NCBI GenBank assembly: GCA_018669945.1
Contig: JABHTA010000100.1
Location: 1-33,015 of the forward strand
DNA: 33,015 bases
Reading direction: 5' to 3'
Source: Flavobacteriales bacterium
GTDB lineage: Bacteria > Bacteroidota > Bacteroidia > Flavobacteriales_G > NORP312
The notes under the pieces were generated by a model that made no database searches, had not been told where the DNA came from, and worked only from the letters and a program-made list of their open reading frames with translations. This document shows positions 30,307 through 33,015 of this stretch, one piece after another. A program made the translations under genes and the position numbers. The stretch's first letter is position 1; each line of letters begins with the position of its first letter.

Positions 30307-31116
30307 ATGACCAACATATTAGAAGGTAAAAAAGGAATAATTTTCGGGGCATTAGATGCAAAATCTATTGCATGGAAAGTCGCAGAAAGAGCCAACGAAG
30401 AAGGTGCTAAGTTTGTATTAACAAATGCACCTGTAGCTTTAAGAATGGGAACGATAAAAGAATTAGGCGAGAAATGTAATGCAGATATTATTGGTGCAGA
30501 CGCTACTTCGGTCGAAGATTTAACAAATCTTATTGATCAATCTCAGGAGATATTAGGAGGAAAGTTAGATTTCGTTTTACACTCTATAGGTATGTCTCCA
30601 AACGTTAGAAAAGGACGCCATTATACTGACTTGAATTACGATTGGTATCATAAATCTCTTGATATATCTGCAATGTCGTTTCATAAGTTGCTGCAAGTAG
30701 CCATGGAAAAAGATGCAATTAACGAATGGGGTTCCGTTGTCGGATTGACATACATTGCAGCGCAAAGAGTGTTCCCAGATTATGGTGATATGGCTGATGC
30801 CAAATCGATGCTAGAGTCAATCGCTAGAAGTTTTGGATATCATTACGGTGTAAAAAACAAGGTGAGAATTAATACAATTTCTCAATCTCCAACCGCCACA
30901 ACAGCGGGAACAGGAGTAAAAGGATTTGATGATTTCATTTCCTTTGCAGATTCTATGTCGCCTTTGGGTAATGCAGATGCTTTGGCTTGTGCAGATTATT
31001 GTATTTCAATGTTCTCAGATCTTACAAGGTATGTTACAATGCAGAATTTAATGCATGATGGTGGCTTTTCAAATACAGGAGTTAGTGCTGCATTAATGGA
31101 AAAGATGAAAGGCTAA
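30307..31116 (+). CDS. fabI: Enoyl-[acyl-carrier-protein] reductase (NADH)
   Basis: KGIIFGALDAKSIAWKVAERANEEGA, LDFVLHSIGMSP, LTYIAAQRVFPDYGDMADAKSMLES (Y...K motif). Confidence 0.93.
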   Translation: MTNILEGKKGIIFGALDAKSIAWKVAERANEEGAKFVLTNAPVALRMGTIKELGEKCNADIIGADATSVEDLTNLIDQSQEILGGKLDFVLHSIGMSPNVRKGRHYTDLNYDWYHKSLDISAMSFHKLLQVAMEKDAINEWGSVVGLTYIAAQRVFPDYGDMADAKSMLESIARSFGYHYGVKNKVRINTISQSPTATTAGTGVKGFDDFISFADSMSPLGNADALACADYCISMFSDLTRYVTMQNLMHDGGFSNTGVSAALMEKMKG

Positions 31117-31138
31117 AAGCTATTGATTATTGATAATG

Positions 31139-31169
31139 AAAAGGGAATCGTATCGGTTCCCTTTTTTTA
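31139..31169 (+). terminator. Rho-independent terminator downstream of fabI
   Basis: Hairpin AAGGGAATCG-TAT-CGGTTCCCTT (10 bp, one G-T) followed by T run. Confidence 0.9.
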
Positions 31170-31181
31170 TTTCTTTGCCCT

Positions 31182-31967
31182 GTGAATAATATGCTCTATG
31201 CTTTTCGATATTTAACTTATTTGCTAAAAGCGAAAGACGAACACAGTTTGCACTCGCCATTCTTGTTCGATTTATACGAGAATATAATTGATTCATTTGC
31301 AGAGTATTACAAATACAAGGGTATTGAGGCTGTTCGAGAGGAAATGTTGCTTTCTGATAAGATTATTGAAGTAACTGATTTAGGCGCAGGCTCACGTATA
31401 TCCAAATCTAATACGAGGAAGGTTAGTTCAATTGCTAAGCATGCGGTAAAACAAGATAAGTATGGAAAACTGCTTTTTAGATTGGTTAATCACTTTAAGC
31501 CTAAAATCATATTGGAATTAGGCACATCTTTGGGTATCACAACGTGTTATTTAGCGACTACTCACTCTGAAAATAAGGTAATTACTTTTGAAGGGTGTCC
31601 AAATATATCTTCAATAGCAAAAAATAATTTTAAGAAATTGGAATTGAAAAATATTACTCAAATTGAAGGAGACTTCGATGAAAAGTTGCCGAATGAATTA
31701 GCTAAACTAGATTCCGTTGACTTTGTTTACATTGATGGTAACCATAGAAAAAAAGCAACTCTAGCTTATTTTAGGCAAATCCTCAGCAAATCACACAACG
31801 ATACAATCTTAATTTTTGATGATATCCATTGGTCTACTGGTATGGAAGAGGCATGGGAAGACGTGAAGTCCAGTAAAGAGGTTTCCATAACTATTGATTT
31901 GTTTTACCTAGGAATTGTGTTTTTGAGAAAAGAACAAGTAAAACAGGATTTTGTGTTGAAGTTTTAA
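31182..31967 (+). CDS. Class I SAM-dependent methyltransferase (O-methyltransferase-like)
   Basis: KIILELGTSLGITTCYLATTHSENKVITFEGCPN, DFVYIDGNHRKKATLAYF, IFDDIHWSTGMEEAW. Confidence 0.87.
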   Translation: MNNMLYAFRYLTYLLKAKDEHSLHSPFLFDLYENIIDSFAEYYKYKGIEAVREEMLLSDKIIEVTDLGAGSRISKSNTRKVSSIAKHAVKQDKYGKLLFRLVNHFKPKIILELGTSLGITTCYLATTHSENKVITFEGCPNISSIAKNNFKKLELKNITQIEGDFDEKLPNELAKLDSVDFVYIDGNHRKKATLAYFRQILSKSHNDTILIFDDIHWSTGMEEAWEDVKSSKEVSITIDLFYLGIVFLRKEQVKQDFVLKF

Positions 31968-31983
31968 TTTCTAAATTAGAAAT
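31967..31983. terminator. Possible bidirectional AT-rich hairpin between convergent genes
   Basis: ATTTCTAA-A-TTAGAAAT perfect inverted repeat at the convergent gene junction. Confidence 0.3.
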
Positions 31984-31985
31984 CT

Positions 31986-33015
31986 CTATTTCATTTTAAC
32001 CTTCTTTGGCTTTTTTTTCTTTTTATCTTCAGTTCCGTTAGACTCTTCTGCTTCTTCTTCCTTATCATCATCTTTCTTCTCACGAATAGTTTTCGGTAAA
32101 CCTAACTTGTCGCTTAGGATATCGTCTAATTGCTCAGCACTTAGCTTTTTGGCTAATATTTTCTTGTCTTTATCTAGTAAATACACCTGTGGAGTGCTAA
32201 AAATATCATAAGTATCTCTAAAGTTTAAACTTTCCAATGTAGTAAGGTGAATGTATTTGGCTGCATTCTTGTTAATCTCAGGGTTGTCAGAAACATTAAT
32301 CCACTTCAATTCTTTATCAATTACAAATTTTTTCCAATCTGCAGTTTCAAACTCGGTGCAAGGTGAATATAACTCAACACCTTTTCCTTCAAATTTGTCA
32401 TACATCGCTTTGAATTTAGGCATAGCCTTTTTACAATGGCCACAACCTGGATCCCAGAAGAATAAAATGGTGTACTTAGCTTCAACTTGGTGCATATTAA
32501 TCCATTTTTCTTCAGAAGTATCTTGAAGTATAATGTTTGGCGCCACTTCTCCGCACATAAGTGGTGCTAATGTTTCTGCTCTATTGCAGATTTTAGCTTT
32601 TTGCGCGGAATCAACCCACCAAGCCAAATCTTTACAGTAAACTTCTTGTGCCATGTGCACGAAAACTCTGTCCATACACATGATTTTAGATTTTTCATAA
32701 TTGTTGGTGATGTAGTGGGTTACGTACTTAAACATTTCTTTATTACATTTTGTTTTTTCTAAAAGCATGTCAGCCTCTTTGATAATAGAATCTGGAATTT
32801 GAATAGTAAGTTTCTTAATGTAATAATCTAATTTGTTATGAAATACAGGAGAACGAAGCAATCTTTCATCACAGAAATCAACACCATCTAAATAGTGAGC
32901 TTTGTAATATTTATAGTTAAAATCTTTATCAAGTGGTTTTCCATCTTCTCCTTTTGGTGCTTCCGGAACTTCTGGATCTTGGGAGGTACTAAAAATTTTA
33001 CCAACTAACTTATCA
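31986..33015 (-). CDS. Thioredoxin-like (TlpA/DUF5106-type) protein, partial, runs off right edge
   Basis: Frame stays open to the window end upstream of the track start (…KPLDKDFNYKYYKAHYLDGVDFCDERLLRSPVFHNKLD); ILFFWDPGCGHCKKAMPKFKAMYDKF (CxxC); lysine/glutamate-rich C-terminal tail. Confidence 0.85.
   Translation of the reverse strand, partial: DKLVGKIFSTSQDPEVPEAPKGEDGKPLDKDFNYKYYKAHYLDGVDFCDERLLRSPVFHNKLDYYIKKLTIQIPDSIIKEADMLLEKTKCNKEMFKYVTHYITNNYEKSKIMCMDRVFVHMAQEVYCKDLAWWVDSAQKAKICNRAETLAPLMCGEVAPNIILQDTSEEKWINMHQVEAKYTILFFWDPGCGHCKKAMPKFKAMYDKFEGKGVELYSPCTEFETADWKKFVIDKELKWINVSDNPEINKNAAKYIHLTTLESLNFRDTYDIFSTPQVYLLDKDKKILAKKLSAEQLDDILSDKLGLPKTIREKKDDDKEEEAEESNGTEDKKKKKPKKVKMK

Overview
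Chromosomal segment from a low-GC Bacteroidota genome, probably Flavobacteriales, judging by T9SS sorting domains, Bacteroidota-type -7 boxes (TAnnTTTG) and family content. It is dense and mostly housekeeping, with no tRNA/rRNA, CRISPR array or mobile element that I could see. Main blocks: (i) a minus block with a partial T9SS cargo protein, DUF4924, OmpH/Skp-like, SiaC/DUF1987-like, and a LytTR response regulator plus LytS-type kinase; (ii) an MbnP-like lipoprotein, then a fold-type IV aminotransferase followed 1 nt later by a sulfotransferase-like P-loop protein; (iii) a minus operon of exported protein, ribD, EamA, YigZ, secreted HEYGH metallopeptidase and RluE; (iv) a plus run of prmC, outer-membrane-like protein, ligA, DUF6913-like, dapA, DinB and adenine deaminase with overlapping genes; (v) a lipoprotein class-I amidotransferase, DUF6884-like, DUF554 and an alpha-oxoamine synthase (Spt-like); (vi) bamD, omega-like subunit, coaBC, DUF4835/PorD, recN, fabI and a methyltransferase; (vii) a partial thioredoxin-like protein at the right edge. 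I did not see a defence island or an obviously new multi-gene system. The most promising leads are the aminotransferase/sulfotransferase pair (with an apparent loss of the PLP-N1 glutamate), an orphan SiaC-like protein lacking the expected phospho-threonine, a long BamD with an apparent internal duplication, a lipid-anchored glutamine-amidotransferase-fold hydrolase, and several genes whose -7 box lies 4-6 nt before the start codon (possible leaderless mRNAs).
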